The translations under genes and the position numbers were made by a program. The notes below the pieces were generated by a model, which was not told the origin of the DNA, searched no databases, and was given only the letters and a program-made list of their open reading frames with translations. From the NCBI RefSeq assembly GCF_007830255.1, contig NZ_VLKG01000015.1, positions 1-64,000 of the forward strand: 64,000 bases of DNA. Reading direction: 5' to 3'. Of the stretch, positions 1-8,659 are shown in pieces. The stretch is from Azomonas agilis. GTDB lineage: Bacteria; Pseudomonadota; Gammaproteobacteria; Pseudomonadales; Pseudomonadaceae. The number at the start of each line of letters is the position of its first letter. The first letter of the stretch is position 1.

Positions 1-19
1 CTAGGGCCTGTTGACGTTT
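1..19 (+). repeat. Left terminal inverted repeat of the IS5-family element
   Basis: The 19 bases CTAGGGCCTGTTGACGTTT are the exact reverse complement of 845-863, counting the palindromic CTAG target. The match breaks at base 20 (C here, T expected from the other end). Confidence 0.92.
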
Positions 20-859
20 CGTCATGAAGGTATTGAGAAACAAAAGCAAACCCGCAGAATTGAGGTTCCTACACCCATAACCCTGCGGATTTGCAATGCC
101 CCGATTACTGCTCAGCGACGAGCTTTGGTCGAAGCTGGAAAAAATTCTGCTTCAGCACGCCATTTACCACAAGCCCAATCTCCGAATGACCGTCGAAGGC
201 ATGCTTTACCGGATGCGTGTCGGCTGCCCTTGGCGAGATTTGCCTGACCTCTTTGGAGACTGGAACTCGATCTACAAGCGCTTCAACGCTTGGTCAGCTA
301 CGGGTAAGTGGTTCAAAGTCTTTCAAGCCTTGCTTGAGGAACCTGACTTTGAGTGGTTGTTTATCGACGGCAGTTATGTAAAAGCCCATCAACACAGTAC
401 CGGAGCGGCCAGTGGTCATACTGAGGGGCTGGGTAAAAGTCGCGCTGGGCTGACAAGCAAGATTCATTTGGCTGTTGACGCACAAGGCCTGCCAGTGGCC
501 TTTGAAGTGACAGGAGGCGATGTTCACGACAGCTGCGTCGCTTCCAAACTGATCATGCAGCTGCCCTGTGCTGAAGTGATTGTCGCGGATAAAGGTTATG
601 ACAGTGAATGCATTCGAGATCAGATCAGGCAGCAGGGAGGACGTCCTGTTATTCCCCGAAAGCGCAACTCAATTAAGGGTAATGCGGATCTGGACAGAGG
701 TTTATACCGCTACCGGCATTTGGTTGAGAATGCCTTTGCACGGCTTAAACACTACCGAGCGGTGGCTTTTCGATACGACAAACTGAAATGCAATTATGAG
801 GCAGTGGTTGCCATGGCCTGTGCCGTTCAATGGCTACCCATGTAAAACGTCAACAGGCC
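5..859 (+). mobile_element. Complete IS5-family insertion sequence
   Basis: An 855-bp element with one full-length transposase gene, bounded by near-perfect terminal inverted repeats and flanked on both sides by CTAG (1-4 and 860-863). IS5-family elements commonly target CTAG or a related YTAR sequence. Because CTAG is its own complement, a target duplication cannot be told apart from an extension of the terminal repeat. The window starts exactly at the left CTAG, so the gene or spacer interrupted on the left is not visible. The element looks intact and potentially active. The family is assigned from the DDE transposase type, not from a database match. Confidence 0.9.
96..845 (+). CDS. IS5-family DDE transposase
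   Basis: A 249-residue transposase that would cut and paste the surrounding element. A DUF4096-like N-terminal region (about 1-75, with the Cys-Pro-Trp-Arg-Asp-Leu-Pro stretch) precedes a DDE domain. The probable catalytic triad is D91 (in FIDGSYVKA), D165 (in VADKGYD) and E211 (in HLVENAFARLKHYR). The C-terminal HLVEN...K/R...R...Y region is the usual IS5 signature around the glutamate. The reading frame is single and unbroken, whereas some IS5 subgroups split it by a programmed frameshift. A different ATG lies upstream in another frame (position 11), but only this frame carries the family motifs. Confidence 0.92.
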   Translation: MPRLLLSDELWSKLEKILLQHAIYHKPNLRMTVEGMLYRMRVGCPWRDLPDLFGDWNSIYKRFNAWSATGKWFKVFQALLEEPDFEWLFIDGSYVKAHQHSTGAASGHTEGLGKSRAGLTSKIHLAVDAQGLPVAFEVTGGDVHDSCVASKLIMQLPCAEVIVADKGYDSECIRDQIRQQGGRPVIPRKRNSIKGNADLDRGLYRYRHLVENAFARLKHYRAVAFRYDKLKCNYEAVVAMACAVQWLPM

Positions 860-863
860 CTAG
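845..863 (-). repeat. Right terminal inverted repeat of the IS5-family element
   Basis: Reverse complement of 1-19. It starts at the last base of the transposase stop codon, so the coding region runs right up to the element's end, as is common in compact insertion sequences. Confidence 0.92.
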
Positions 864-913
864 ATATGAGTTAAAATCATAACTCAACCCAACATAAAGA
901 GATAAGTTTAGAA

Positions 914-1411
914 TTGAAAAACACCCTATATATTGCCGTATTATCCCTATCCCTTACGGCTTGTTTATCTTATAAACCAAGCGCATTAAAAGACCCAAAC
1001 AACTTATATCAACTCATTTCATCATACCCAAAAACAACAAGCTGCAATGAAGCAATAAAAAAGTGCGATCTACAACTAAACGAAGGCACAGCCATAAGTT
1101 TGAAAGTGCTTTCTGAACACAGTGGAAATATGCTGATTCTAAACTACGATAAGAATACATTAGCCACAAATACAGCAGCCATACAAAATACCAGCAATTT
1201 ACTGAATTACTTAGGAATCAGTCATACGGATAAAATAATCGAACTCATAACGACGGAGCAGGAAAAACTTAATACCCCACTGAACTCTAACGTAAGAGCA
1301 CATAAGAATTGTACCCAGCAACTCACAGCAAACACTAAATTAGACACTTCTATAATTATTTCCGTTAATCCAGGAGCTAACTGCAATATTATAATGGGGC
1401 ATATTTTTTAA
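914..1411 (+). CDS. Putative small lipoprotein of unknown function
   Basis: A 165-residue protein beginning at a TTG codon. Its first 17 residues form a lipoprotein signal peptide: K at position 2, a hydrophobic core, and a lipobox L-T-A-C ending at C17. The residue after the cysteine is Leu, so an outer-membrane destination is plausible. I recognise no conserved domain; the mature part is rich in Asn, Thr and Lys and has several cysteines. It is clearly AT-richer than mutS downstream, and it sits immediately next to the insertion sequence, which suggests acquired or poorly conserved DNA. No ATG start is in frame near the signal peptide, so the TTG is favoured. That it is a gene is fairly sure; the function is unknown. 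Confidence 0.6.
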   Translation: MKNTLYIAVLSLSLTACLSYKPSALKDPNNLYQLISSYPKTTSCNEAIKKCDLQLNEGTAISLKVLSEHSGNMLILNYDKNTLATNTAAIQNTSNLLNYLGISHTDKIIELITTEQEKLNTPLNSNVRAHKNCTQQLTANTKLDTSIIISVNPGANCNIIMGHIF

Positions 1412-1826
1412 CAGCGCTTTTAAATATTCTATCCAGATTCATTGGATCTCCAAGAAATCTGAACATTGTCATCAGGTTAAAATAACGCATAGGTAGCACT
1501 GAGATTGTTCATCAAGGGAGCTAAAATCCTCCCTAGAAAAACGCGCAACATGACACGCCTTTGCAGTCAGAAGGCGGCTAAGCAGGTATCATTAGCCCCT
1601 TAAGGCTCGCTTTGCAAAAGCATGAATTGCAGCCAAGATAGAGAGCCCAAGCCCAGCTACGAACCAAATTTTTGACGGGAACCCATACCGCAGAGGAAAG
1701 GAACTCAAAATCAGATGGGTATACCGATAGGTGCAGAATTTCTGCCGCACCACATCTAAGGAAAATCATTCATACCTCTGCTTCCCAAGTACCCCGGATA
1801 ACAGAAATACTATTAGATAAATCTCA
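1412..1826. other. Intergenic stretch with an open, ATG-less minus-strand frame (1592-1765)
   Basis: This 415-bp stretch between the lipoprotein gene and mutS holds no convincing gene. On the minus strand, 1765 down to a TAA at 1592-1594 is open for about 57 codons. It has no start codon and is preceded in frame by a TGA (1766-1768). Its translation ends in a hydrophobic, membrane-like segment (KIWFVAGLGLSILAAIHAFA) and then basic residues, which looks like the C-terminal tail of a decayed gene or part of a repeat. An ATG-initiated frame over the same bases (1769 to 1578) has no protein-like features. I could not identify either. Confidence 0.4.
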
Positions 1827-4418
1827 ATGTCAAAAAGACAACCCGAAAAAATTCACAGCAATAACAATCTGTTAGCGCACACTCCAATGATGCAGCAATA
1901 CTGGAGCCTGAAAAAGCAGCATCCAGATCAGCTGATGTTTTACCGCATGGGCGACTTTTATGAGCTGTTCTACGAAGATGCCAAACGAGCCGCTCAATTA
2001 TTGGATATCACGCTAACCGCTCGAGGTCAGTCTGCTGGACAACCCATTCCAATGGCGGGCATTCCCTTTCATTCGGTCGAAACCTATCTGGCCCGTCTGG
2101 TGAAATGCGGAGAGTCGGTTGTTATCTGTGAGCAAGTAGGAGATCCGGCCACTAGCAAAGGGCCCGTAGAGCGGCAAGTGGTGCGCATCATTACGCCCGG
2201 CACCGTCAGTGACGAAGCCTTACTGGATGAGCGTCGTGACAATCTTATCGCTGCGGTGGTGGGTGATGACAAGCTGTTCGGGCTATCGGTGCTGGACATC
2301 ACAGGCGGACGCTTTAGCGTGCAAGAGCTAAAAGGCTGGGAAAACCTATTAGCCGAGCTAGAGCGCCTGAATCCGGCGGAACTACTGATTCCCGACAACT
2401 GGCCTTTAGGTGTCCCCTTAGAAAAACGGCCCGGAGTACGTCGTCGCGTCCCTTGGGACTTTGATCCAGAAACGGCCTACAAAAACCTCTGCCAACAGTT
2501 TGGTACTCAAGACCTCAGAGGCTTTGGTTGTACCAAACTCAGCCTAGCTATTGGGGCTGCCGGTTGCTTACTGGGATACGCCAAAGAAACTCAACGCACG
2601 GCTCTGCCCCACTTGCGCAGCCTACGCCACGAGCGTCTGGACGATACGGTTATTTTAGACGGAGCCAGTCGCCGTAATTTAGAGCTGGATACCAACCTAT
2701 CTGGCGGTCGGGAAAACACCCTGCAATCCGTTATTGATCGCTGCCAAACCGCGATGGGTAGTCGCTTACTCAACCGTTGGCTTAATCGCCCCCTAAGAGA
2801 TCGTAAAGTCCTCGAAGCCCGCCAACAGGCTATCCACTGCCTATTGGAACACTATCAGTTTGAGCATATTCAACCGCTACTTAAAGAAATTGGCGACATC
2901 GAACGTATTTTGGCGCGCATTGGCCTACGCAATGCTCGTCCCCGCGATTTAGCACGGCTGCGAGATGCTTTAAAAGCTTTACCCAGCCTACAAAGCGCCC
3001 TACAAGGCATTAGCGCTACACACCTCAAAACTCTGGCCAATAGCATCTGCACCTACCCGCAATTGGCTGAGCTGCTGGAGCGAGCCATTGTCGATAACCC
3101 ACCCGCGGTGATCCGCGAAGGTGGCGTGCTGAAAATGGGCTATGACGCAGAGTTGGATGAACTGCTCAACTTAAGCGAAAACGCCGGCCAATTTCTACTG
3201 GATCTGGAAGCCAAAGAAAAAGCCCGCACGGGTCTACCTAACCTCAAGGTGGGTTATAACCGCATTCACGGCTACTTTATTGAATTACCCCGCGCCCAAG
3301 CGGAACAAGCCCCCATCCATTACCAACGCCGTCAAACCCTAAAGGGAGCGGAGCGTTTTATCACTCCAGAGCTCAAAGCCTTTGAAGATAAAGCCCTGTC
3401 GGCTAAAAGCCGCGCCTTAGCACGGGAAAAGTATCTATACGAAACGCTGTTGGATCTACTGATTGCCGAGTTAGCTCCCTTACAAGAAACCGCCGCCGCG
3501 CTAGCAGAATTAGATGTACTGGCTAACCTATCCGAACGAGCCCTAAGTTTAGACCTGCACTGTCCTGAGTTCGTTAAGGCTCCCTGCTTACGCATCCAAA
3601 ATGGCCGCCATCCGGTAGTTGAACAGGTGCTGGATGCCCCCTTTGTTGCCAACGATCTCATCCTTGATGAACAGACCCGGATGCTGATTATTACTGGGCC
3701 TAATATGGGGGGTAAGTCTACCTATATGCGCCAAACAGCTCTGATTGTGCTACTGGCTCAAATTGGTAGCTTCGTGCCGGCTAGCCGCTGCGAACTTTCA
3801 CTGGTAGATCGCATTTTTACCCGCATTGGCTCCAGCGATGATTTAGCCGGTGGACGCTCCACCTTCATGGTCGAAATGAGCGAAACTGCCAACATCCTAC
3901 ACAACGCCACAGAACATAGCCTTGTACTCATGGATGAAGTAGGACGAGGAACCAGCACCTTTGATGGCTTATCGCTAGCTTGGGCTGCTGCGGAACATTT
4001 GGCACACTTACAGGCTTTTACTCTATTCGCCACCCATTATTTTGAGCTCACCGTCCTGCCAGAAAGCCAACCCAAGGTGGCTAATGTCCACTTAACGGCC
4101 GCAGAACACCAAGAACGCATTATTTTTTTACACCACGTCATGTCCGGCCCCGCTAATCAAAGTTACGGACTGGCCGTGGCGCAGTTGGCTGGAGTTCCTT
4201 CTGAGGTTATTGTGCGGGCTCAAGCACACTTAGAGCGCTTAGAAACCAGCAGCCTAAGCCACTCGGCTGGAAAAAAACAACCGCCCCAACCTCAGCAAGC
4301 GGATCTTTTCGCCAGCTTACCCCACCCAGTTCTTGATATTTTGGGGCAAACAGACCCTGATATGCTCAGTCCACGGGCAGCCTTAGAGCTGCTCTATAAT
4401 TTGAAAGCTCAGCTTTAA
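1827..4418 (+). CDS. mutS: DNA mismatch repair protein MutS
   Basis: An 863-residue cytoplasmic ATPase that recognises mispaired bases and recruits MutL. The N-terminal mismatch-recognition domain carries the F-x-E element (GDFYELF, F44 and E46) that wedges into the mispair. It is followed by connector, lever and clamp domains, then the ABC-type ATPase with Walker [10 protein letters not shown] at 624-632 and the Walker B/signature region [15 protein letters not shown]. Length is normal for the family (E. coli about 850). The ATG at 1827 has a weak ribosome binding site, and the first 17 residues are not family-conserved, so an internal start is possible; homology begins at about AHTPMMQQY. 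fdxA follows in the same orientation, as in Pseudomonas. No frameshift or missing motif is seen. Confidence 0.97.
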   Translation: MSKRQPEKIHSNNNLLAHTPMMQQYWSLKKQHPDQLMFYRMGDFYELFYEDAKRAAQLLDITLTARGQSAGQPIPMAGIPFHSVETYLARLVKCGESVVICEQVGDPATSKGPVERQVVRIITPGTVSDEALLDERRDNLIAAVVGDDKLFGLSVLDITGGRFSVQELKGWENLLAELERLNPAELLIPDNWPLGVPLEKRPGVRRRVPWDFDPETAYKNLCQQFGTQDLRGFGCTKLSLAIGAAGCLLGYAKETQRTALPHLRSLRHERLDDTVILDGASRRNLELDTNLSGGRENTLQSVIDRCQTAMGSRLLNRWLNRPLRDRKVLEARQQAIHCLLEHYQFEHIQPLLKEIGDIERILARIGLRNARPRDLARLRDALKALPSLQSALQGISATHLKTLANSICTYPQLAELLERAIVDNPPAVIREGGVLKMGYDAELDELLNLSENAGQFLLDLEAKEKARTGLPNLKVGYNRIHGYFIELPRAQAEQAPIHYQRRQTLKGAERFITPELKAFEDKALSAKSRALAREKYLYETLLDLLIAELAPLQETAAALAELDVLANLSERALSLDLHCPEFVKAPCLRIQNGRHPVVEQVLDAPFVANDLILDEQTRMLIITGPNMGGKSTYMRQTALIVLLAQIGSFVPASRCELSLVDRIFTRIGSSDDLAGGRSTFMVEMSETANILHNATEHSLVLMDEVGRGTSTFDGLSLAWAAAEHLAHLQAFTLFATHYFELTVLPESQPKVANVHLTAAEHQERIIFLHHVMSGPANQSYGLAVAQLAGVPSEVIVRAQAHLERLETSSLSHSAGKKQPPQPQQADLFASLPHPVLDILGQTDPDMLSPRAALELLYNLKAQL

Positions 4419-4446
4419 GCAGCCCAGATAAAATCTGTTATAATTT

Positions 4447-4471
4447 TAGGTTCTTGATAAACCTATTTTTT
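4447..4471 (+). terminator. Possible weak terminator after mutS
   Basis: TAGGTT (4447-4452) pairs with AACCTA (4460-4465) around a 7-base loop and runs into a row of T residues (4466-4471). The stem is short and AT-rich, so the strength is doubtful. Confidence 0.4.
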
Positions 4472-4484
4472 AGCCTTGTAAAAT
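4454..4484 (+). promoter_or_regulatory. Possible sigma-70 promoter for fdxA
   Basis: TTGATA (4454-4459) could be a -35 box. The -10 would be TAAAAT (4479-4484, spacer 19) or the poorer TGTAAA (4477-4482, spacer 17). It overlaps the possible mutS terminator. The call is by consensus only. Confidence 0.3.
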
Positions 4485-4545
4485 ATATAACGGTTAACGG
4501 AGAGCCCTGTAAAATCGCGCCCCTCCCAATACCGAGGAGATCATC

Positions 4546-4869
4546 ATGAGTTTCGTTGTCACCGACAATTGCATCAAATGCAAATACACCGACTGCGTTG
4601 AAGTATGCCCTGTGGACTGCTTCCACGAAGGCCCCAACTTTTTGGTCATTCACCCCGATGAGTGTATTGATTGCGCCTTATGTGAGCCCGAATGCCCTGC
4701 CCAAGCCATCTTCTCTGACGATGAAGTCCCAGAGGATATGCAAGAGTTCATTGCACTAAACGCCGAGTTAGCCGAAGTCTGGCCCAGCATCACTGAGCGC
4801 AAAGAAGCGCTATCCGATGCTGAAGAATGGGACGGTGTTACCGGGAAAATCCAACATTTAGAGCGCTAA
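4546..4869 (+). CDS. fdxA: 7Fe ferredoxin FdxA ([3Fe-4S][4Fe-4S])
   Basis: A 107-residue electron carrier very close, as I recall it, to Azotobacter ferredoxin I. The cysteines follow that protein with the initiator Met retained: C9, C17 and C50 should bind the [3Fe-4S] cluster and C21, C40, C43 and C46 the [4Fe-4S] cluster. C12 and C25 are the extra conserved cysteines. The acidic C-terminal half (about 55-107) is the usual extension of this type. A GAGGAG ribosome binding site lies just upstream of the ATG. Position directly after mutS matches the Pseudomonas arrangement. Its role is general redox and possibly stress-linked electron transfer; the partner cannot be told from sequence. Confidence 0.96.
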   Translation: MSFVVTDNCIKCKYTDCVEVCPVDCFHEGPNFLVIHPDECIDCALCEPECPAQAIFSDDEVPEDMQEFIALNAELAEVWPSITERKEALSDAEEWDGVTGKIQHLER

Positions 4870-5224
4870 GCGCCCAGCGATGCCTTATGGAAGAAGGCAT
4901 CGCAAAATAAAGGCACAGACACAGCCAAGGGTAGCAAGGAGGGAGGGGAACCCCCGGGGTCTGTGCAAAAACAAATCGCTGAAATGAACCTAGTACTTCT
5001 TCACCCAGTCACTCTAGTTCTGGGCTTTGAGCTATCTGATGATATTCATAAAGTATGCCAGTCGCCAAAAAGCCCATTAGGCATAGGAAACACAGCATTA
5101 GCGTAGGAAATCTAAAAACCTAGGCACCTAAGTAGTGCTAAATCCTAGCTCATCGCTACGCTTTGGTGCGTAAGGTATGGAGTAAGGTGAGCCACTTACT
5201 CCATAGAGGCTGCCTATACTCAAA
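4870..5224. other. Intergenic region between convergent fdxA and rmlC with three inverted repeats
   Basis: No gene is seen in these 355 bp. There are three hairpins. GCGATGCCTT (4877-4886) pairs with 4894-4903 in a perfect 10-bp stem without a T-run. GCACAGAC (4913-4920) pairs with 4959-4966 around a purine-rich loop. ATGGAGTAAG (5177-5186) pairs with 5195-5204 in a perfect 10-bp stem. The first may end fdxA transcription and the third may end the rml operon coming from the right. Neither has a clear U-tract, so termination is an inference. Confidence 0.55.
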
Positions 5225-5773
5225 TCAGGCAAAAACCTCAGCGTTACACAGCGGGATTCCCAACCGATCCTTAGCCGATAGCGTCGGCTGATCAGCAAAA
5301 TGCCAGTCCACACCAATCTGTGGGTCATCCCACAGAATGCAACGCTCATGCTCTGGTGAATAAAAATCCGTCGTTTTATATAAAAACTCGGCCGTATCAC
5401 TCAAAGTCACAAAACCATGGGCAAATCCGGGCGGAACCCACAACTGCTGCTTATTATCCGCAGACAATAATGCCCCAACCCACTGACCAAAGGTTGGCGA
5501 TGAGCGCCGAATATCAACGGCTACATCAAACACCGCGCCCTGCACTACCCGCACCAACTTACCCTGGGCTTTTGGTGCTAGCTGATAATGTAAACCGCGC
5601 AATACGCCATAGCTCGATTTCGAGTGATTGTCCTGCACAAAAGCAACCGACAATCCTGTAGCCTCTTGAAAAGCTCGCTCACTAAAGCTTTCAAAGAAGA
5701 AACCACGCTCATCACCAAAAACCTTAGGCGTGAACAAGACAACCTCAGGAATCGCTAAAGGCTGAGCCTGCAT
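5225..5773 (-). CDS. rmlC: dTDP-4-dehydrorhamnose 3,5-epimerase
   Basis: A 182-residue cupin enzyme for the third step of dTDP-L-rhamnose synthesis, epimerising C3 and C5 of dTDP-4-keto-6-deoxyglucose. The signature GVLRGLHYQ is present with the catalytic base H62; K72, H119 and the tyrosines Y132 and Y138 (in EFLYKTTDFYSP) sit where the family has active-site residues. Length is typical. It is the last gene of the run rmlB-rmlD-rmlA-rmlC on the minus strand and starts directly against the end of rmlA (0 bp gap), so the four are surely co-transcribed. It would act in the cytoplasm to supply rhamnose for the polysaccharide built by the upstream genes. Confidence 0.97.
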   Translation of the reverse strand: MQAQPLAIPEVVLFTPKVFGDERGFFFESFSERAFQEATGLSVAFVQDNHSKSSYGVLRGLHYQLAPKAQGKLVRVVQGAVFDVAVDIRRSSPTFGQWVGALLSADNKQQLWVPPGFAHGFVTLSDTAEFLYKTTDFYSPEHERCILWDDPQIGVDWHFADQPTLSAKDRLGIPLCNAEVFA

Positions 5774-6655
5774 TTAAAACACCTCATGTCGTAGAAGGCT
5801 TAATAAATATTGGCCATAACCGTTTTTGCTCAAAGGTTTTGCCAAGGCAGCAAGTTGTTCACGATCAATCCAATGCTGACGGAAGGCAATTTCTTCAGGA
5901 CAGGCCACTTTTAAGCCTTGGCGCTTCTCAATGGTCGCAATGTACTGGCCAGCCTCTAATAAAGACTCATGGGTTCCAGTATCCAACCAAGCATAACCAC
6001 GTCCCATGATCTCAACTTGCAGTTGGCCTTTTTGCAAATAGAGCTGGTTCAAGTCAGTAATTTCCAACTCTCCACGGGGTGAAGGTTTCAAACTCTTGGC
6101 CAAATCCACGACTTGTTCGTCGTAAAAATACAATCCGGTTACAGCATAGCTGGATTTAGGCTGATCGGGCTTTTCTTCCAAGGATAAAACCTTGCCTGAA
6201 TGATCAAACTCAGCGACACCATAGCGTTCAGGATCATGGACATGATAGGCAAATACCGTCGCACCTTCAGAGCGAGACTGAGCACTCTCCAATAACCGTT
6301 GGAAGTCATGGCCGTAAAAAATATTATCCCCCAACACCAAAGCACTGGGCGCACCCGCTAAAAAATCCTCTCCGAGGATAAAAGCCTGAGCTAACCCATC
6401 AGGACTAGGTTGAACGGTATAAGTCAAACGTAATCCCCATTGGCTGCCATCGCCTAATAGTTGCTCAAAGCGCGGCGTATCCTGAGGAGTAGAAATAATC
6501 AAAATATCCCGAATCCCCGCCAGCATCAAAGTGCTCAGCGGATAATAGATCATGGGCTTATCGAAAACGGGCAATAGCTGCTTGGAAACGGATAAAGTAG
6601 CGGGATGTAAGCGAGTACCGGCTCCACCAGCCAAAATAATTCCTTTGCGCATCAT
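5774..6655 (-). CDS. rmlA: Glucose-1-phosphate thymidylyltransferase
   Basis: A 293-residue nucleotidyltransferase that makes dTDP-glucose from dTTP and glucose-1-phosphate, the first and feedback-controlled step of the dTDP-L-rhamnose pathway. The nucleotide-binding loop [13 protein letters not shown] (about 8-20), the following [11 protein letters not shown] element (about 24-34) and the G-D-N-I-F-Y-G metal-binding motif are all intact. Length is normal. Two adjacent ATG codons open the frame; the second (6652) is equally plausible. It lies 18 bp after rmlD and directly before rmlC. Confidence 0.97.
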   Translation of the reverse strand: MMRKGIILAGGAGTRLHPATLSVSKQLLPVFDKPMIYYPLSTLMLAGIRDILIISTPQDTPRFEQLLGDGSQWGLRLTYTVQPSPDGLAQAFILGEDFLAGAPSALVLGDNIFYGHDFQRLLESAQSRSEGATVFAYHVHDPERYGVAEFDHSGKVLSLEEKPDQPKSSYAVTGLYFYDEQVVDLAKSLKPSPRGELEITDLNQLYLQKGQLQVEIMGRGYAWLDTGTHESLLEAGQYIATIEKRQGLKVACPEEIAFRQHWIDREQLAALAKPLSKNGYGQYLLSLLRHEVF

Positions 6656-6673
6656 GTGCTTATAAAACCTGTC

Positions 6674-7564
6674 TTAAAGAATCTGCGATAAAATATGCGC
6701 TACCCCATGCTGCCAATCGGGCAGATGCAGTCCAAAGGTAGAACGCAGCTTTTGAGTATTCAGTCGGGAATTAGCGGGTCGAGCAGCCGGAACCGGATAT
6801 TCGGCCGTTGAAATCGCCTTGATCGCCTCTGGTGTTAGCTTTAGGGGTTTTCCAGCAGCTTGAGCCGCAGCCACTAAAGTTTTTGCGTAATCACACCAGT
6901 GCGTCACGCCCGAGGCCGTCAAATGATAAAGTCCAAAGGGAAAAGCTTTTGGATCATCCAGTCTTTGATACTGCCCCAAAATCTGGGCCGTCACATCTGC
7001 AATTAAGGCCGCAGAAGTCGGAGCTCCAAACTGATCGGCCACTACATTCAGCGATTCGCGCTCGGCGGCCAAACGCAAAATTGTTTTGGCAAAGTTATGC
7101 CCATGAGCCCCAACAACCCAACTGGTACGAAAAATTAAGTGCCGAGCTCCTGTTTGCGCTAGAGCTTGCTCACCCGCCAGTTTGGTTTGTCCGTACACAC
7201 TTTGAGGATCAACCTCATCTTCTTCCACATAAGCTCGCTCTTGGCGACCATTAAACACATAGTCTGTGGAGTAATGCACCACCAAAGCGTTTAAACGCGC
7301 GGCCTCAACCCCCAGTATCTCGGGTGCTTGGGCGTTAATCAGAAAAGCGCGCTCTTGATCTGACTCCGCTTTGTCCACCGCTGTATAAGCTGCAGGATTG
7401 ACAATAACCTCTGGATTAACACTACGGACGAGCGAGCGCAGAGCATCAGGATTGGCTAAATCGCACTCCGCTTGTCCAACAGCAATGACCTCCCCCAGCG
7501 GAGCCAAGGCTCGTTGCAACTCAAAGCCTACTTGCCCATTTTTTCCGGTTAGAAGAATTTTCAT
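6674..7564 (-). CDS. rmlD: dTDP-4-dehydrorhamnose reductase
   Basis: A 296-residue short-chain (extended SDR) reductase for the last step, giving dTDP-L-rhamnose with NAD(P)H. The N-terminal Rossmann motif G-K-N-G-Q-V-G (residues 7-13), the substrate-side S-T-D-Y-V-F, and the catalytic Y-x-x-x-K of VYGQTKLAGE are visible. The gene begins three bases after the rmlB stop codon. No abnormality is seen. Confidence 0.97.
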   Translation of the reverse strand: MKILLTGKNGQVGFELQRALAPLGEVIAVGQAECDLANPDALRSLVRSVNPEVIVNPAAYTAVDKAESDQERAFLINAQAPEILGVEAARLNALVVHYSTDYVFNGRQERAYVEEDEVDPQSVYGQTKLAGEQALAQTGARHLIFRTSWVVGAHGHNFAKTILRLAAERESLNVVADQFGAPTSAALIADVTAQILGQYQRLDDPKAFPFGLYHLTASGVTHWCDYAKTLVAAAQAAGKPLKLTPEAIKAISTAEYPVPAARPANSRLNTQKLRSTFGLHLPDWQHGVAHILSQIL

Positions 7565-7567
7565 CCC

Positions 7568-8626
7568 TTAGTTTCCGTATTGTTTACCCAGCCAATCCCT
7601 ATAAGCGCCTGTGGTGACATTAGTTACCCAGTCTTGATGATCTAAGTACCAGCGCACGGTTTTTCTAATCCCTGTATCAAAGGTTTCCGCCGGCTTCCAC
7701 CCCAGCTCACGTTCAATTTTCCGTGCATCAATGGCATAACGACGATCGTGGCCTGGACGATCTTTGACAAAGGTAACTTGCTCGGAATAAGAATGCCCAT
7801 CGGCACGTGGTTGTTCTTCATCCAAAATACGACATAGGGTTTGAACTACGTCAAGATTGGCTTTTTCATTCCAACCGCCCACGTTATAGGTTTCTCCCAA
7901 ACGCCCTGCCTCTAACACGCGACGAATCGCTGAGCAGTGATCTTCTACAAACAGCCAATCACGAATTTGCTGTCCATCACCGTAAATCGGTAAAGGCTTA
8001 CCCGCCAATGCATTATGGATGCACAGAGGAATTAGTTTTTCTGGGAAATGGTAGGGGCCGTAATTATTGGAGCAGTTAGTGGTGAGCGTGGGAAAACCAT
8101 AAGTATGGTGATAGGCACGGACTAAATGATCACTAGCCGCTTTACTCGCCGAGTAAGGACTGTTAGGCGCATAGGGCGTTGTTTCGGTAAAGGGTGGATC
8201 TTCAGGCTCTAAAGTGCCGTATACCTCATCGGTGGAAACGTGCAAAAAGCGAAAAGCCGCTTTTTCCGCATCACTCAGACTCCCCCAGTAAGCACGAGCC
8301 GCCTCTAACAGCCGGAAGGTTCCATTTACATTGGTATGCACAAAGGCTTCTGGACCGTGAATTGAACGATCCACGTGAGACTCAGCAGCAAAGTGTACTA
8401 CTGCTCTAGGTTGATACTTGCTAAACAGTGATGATAATAAATCTGCATCGGTAATATCACCGTGTACAAAAGTATGCTGAGCTGTATCTTTTAATGATTG
8501 GAGATTTTCTAGGTTTCCTGCATAGGTTAAAGCATCTAAATTGATAACTGGCTCATCGCTATTCAGGCACCACTGGAGCACAAAATTTGAACCGATAAAC
8601 CCGGCCCCGCCGGTGACTAAAATCAT
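7568..8626 (-). CDS. rmlB: dTDP-glucose 4,6-dehydratase
   Basis: An extended-SDR enzyme for the second step of the pathway: dTDP-glucose to dTDP-4-keto-6-deoxyglucose, using bound NAD. It shows G-G-A-G-F-I-G (residues 6-12), STDEVYG and the catalytic YSASK. I start at the ATG 8626 because the strong AAGGAG (minus strand, 8638-8633) is six bases from it. A longer frame to 8650 adds eight residues but would place that ribosome binding site inside the gene, and the ATG at 8629 is only three bases away. The resulting 352 residues begin MILVTGGAG, as is usual. It is the first rml gene in transcription order. Confidence 0.96.
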   Translation of the reverse strand: MILVTGGAGFIGSNFVLQWCLNSDEPVINLDALTYAGNLENLQSLKDTAQHTFVHGDITDADLLSSLFSKYQPRAVVHFAAESHVDRSIHGPEAFVHTNVNGTFRLLEAARAYWGSLSDAEKAAFRFLHVSTDEVYGTLEPEDPPFTETTPYAPNSPYSASKAASDHLVRAYHHTYGFPTLTTNCSNNYGPYHFPEKLIPLCIHNALAGKPLPIYGDGQQIRDWLFVEDHCSAIRRVLEAGRLGETYNVGGWNEKANLDVVQTLCRILDEEQPRADGHSYSEQVTFVKDRPGHDRRYAIDARKIERELGWKPAETFDTGIRKTVRWYLDHQDWVTNVTTGAYRDWLGKQYGN

Positions 8627-8659
8627 CATAAACTCCTTATTATTAACCAATAAACAAAG

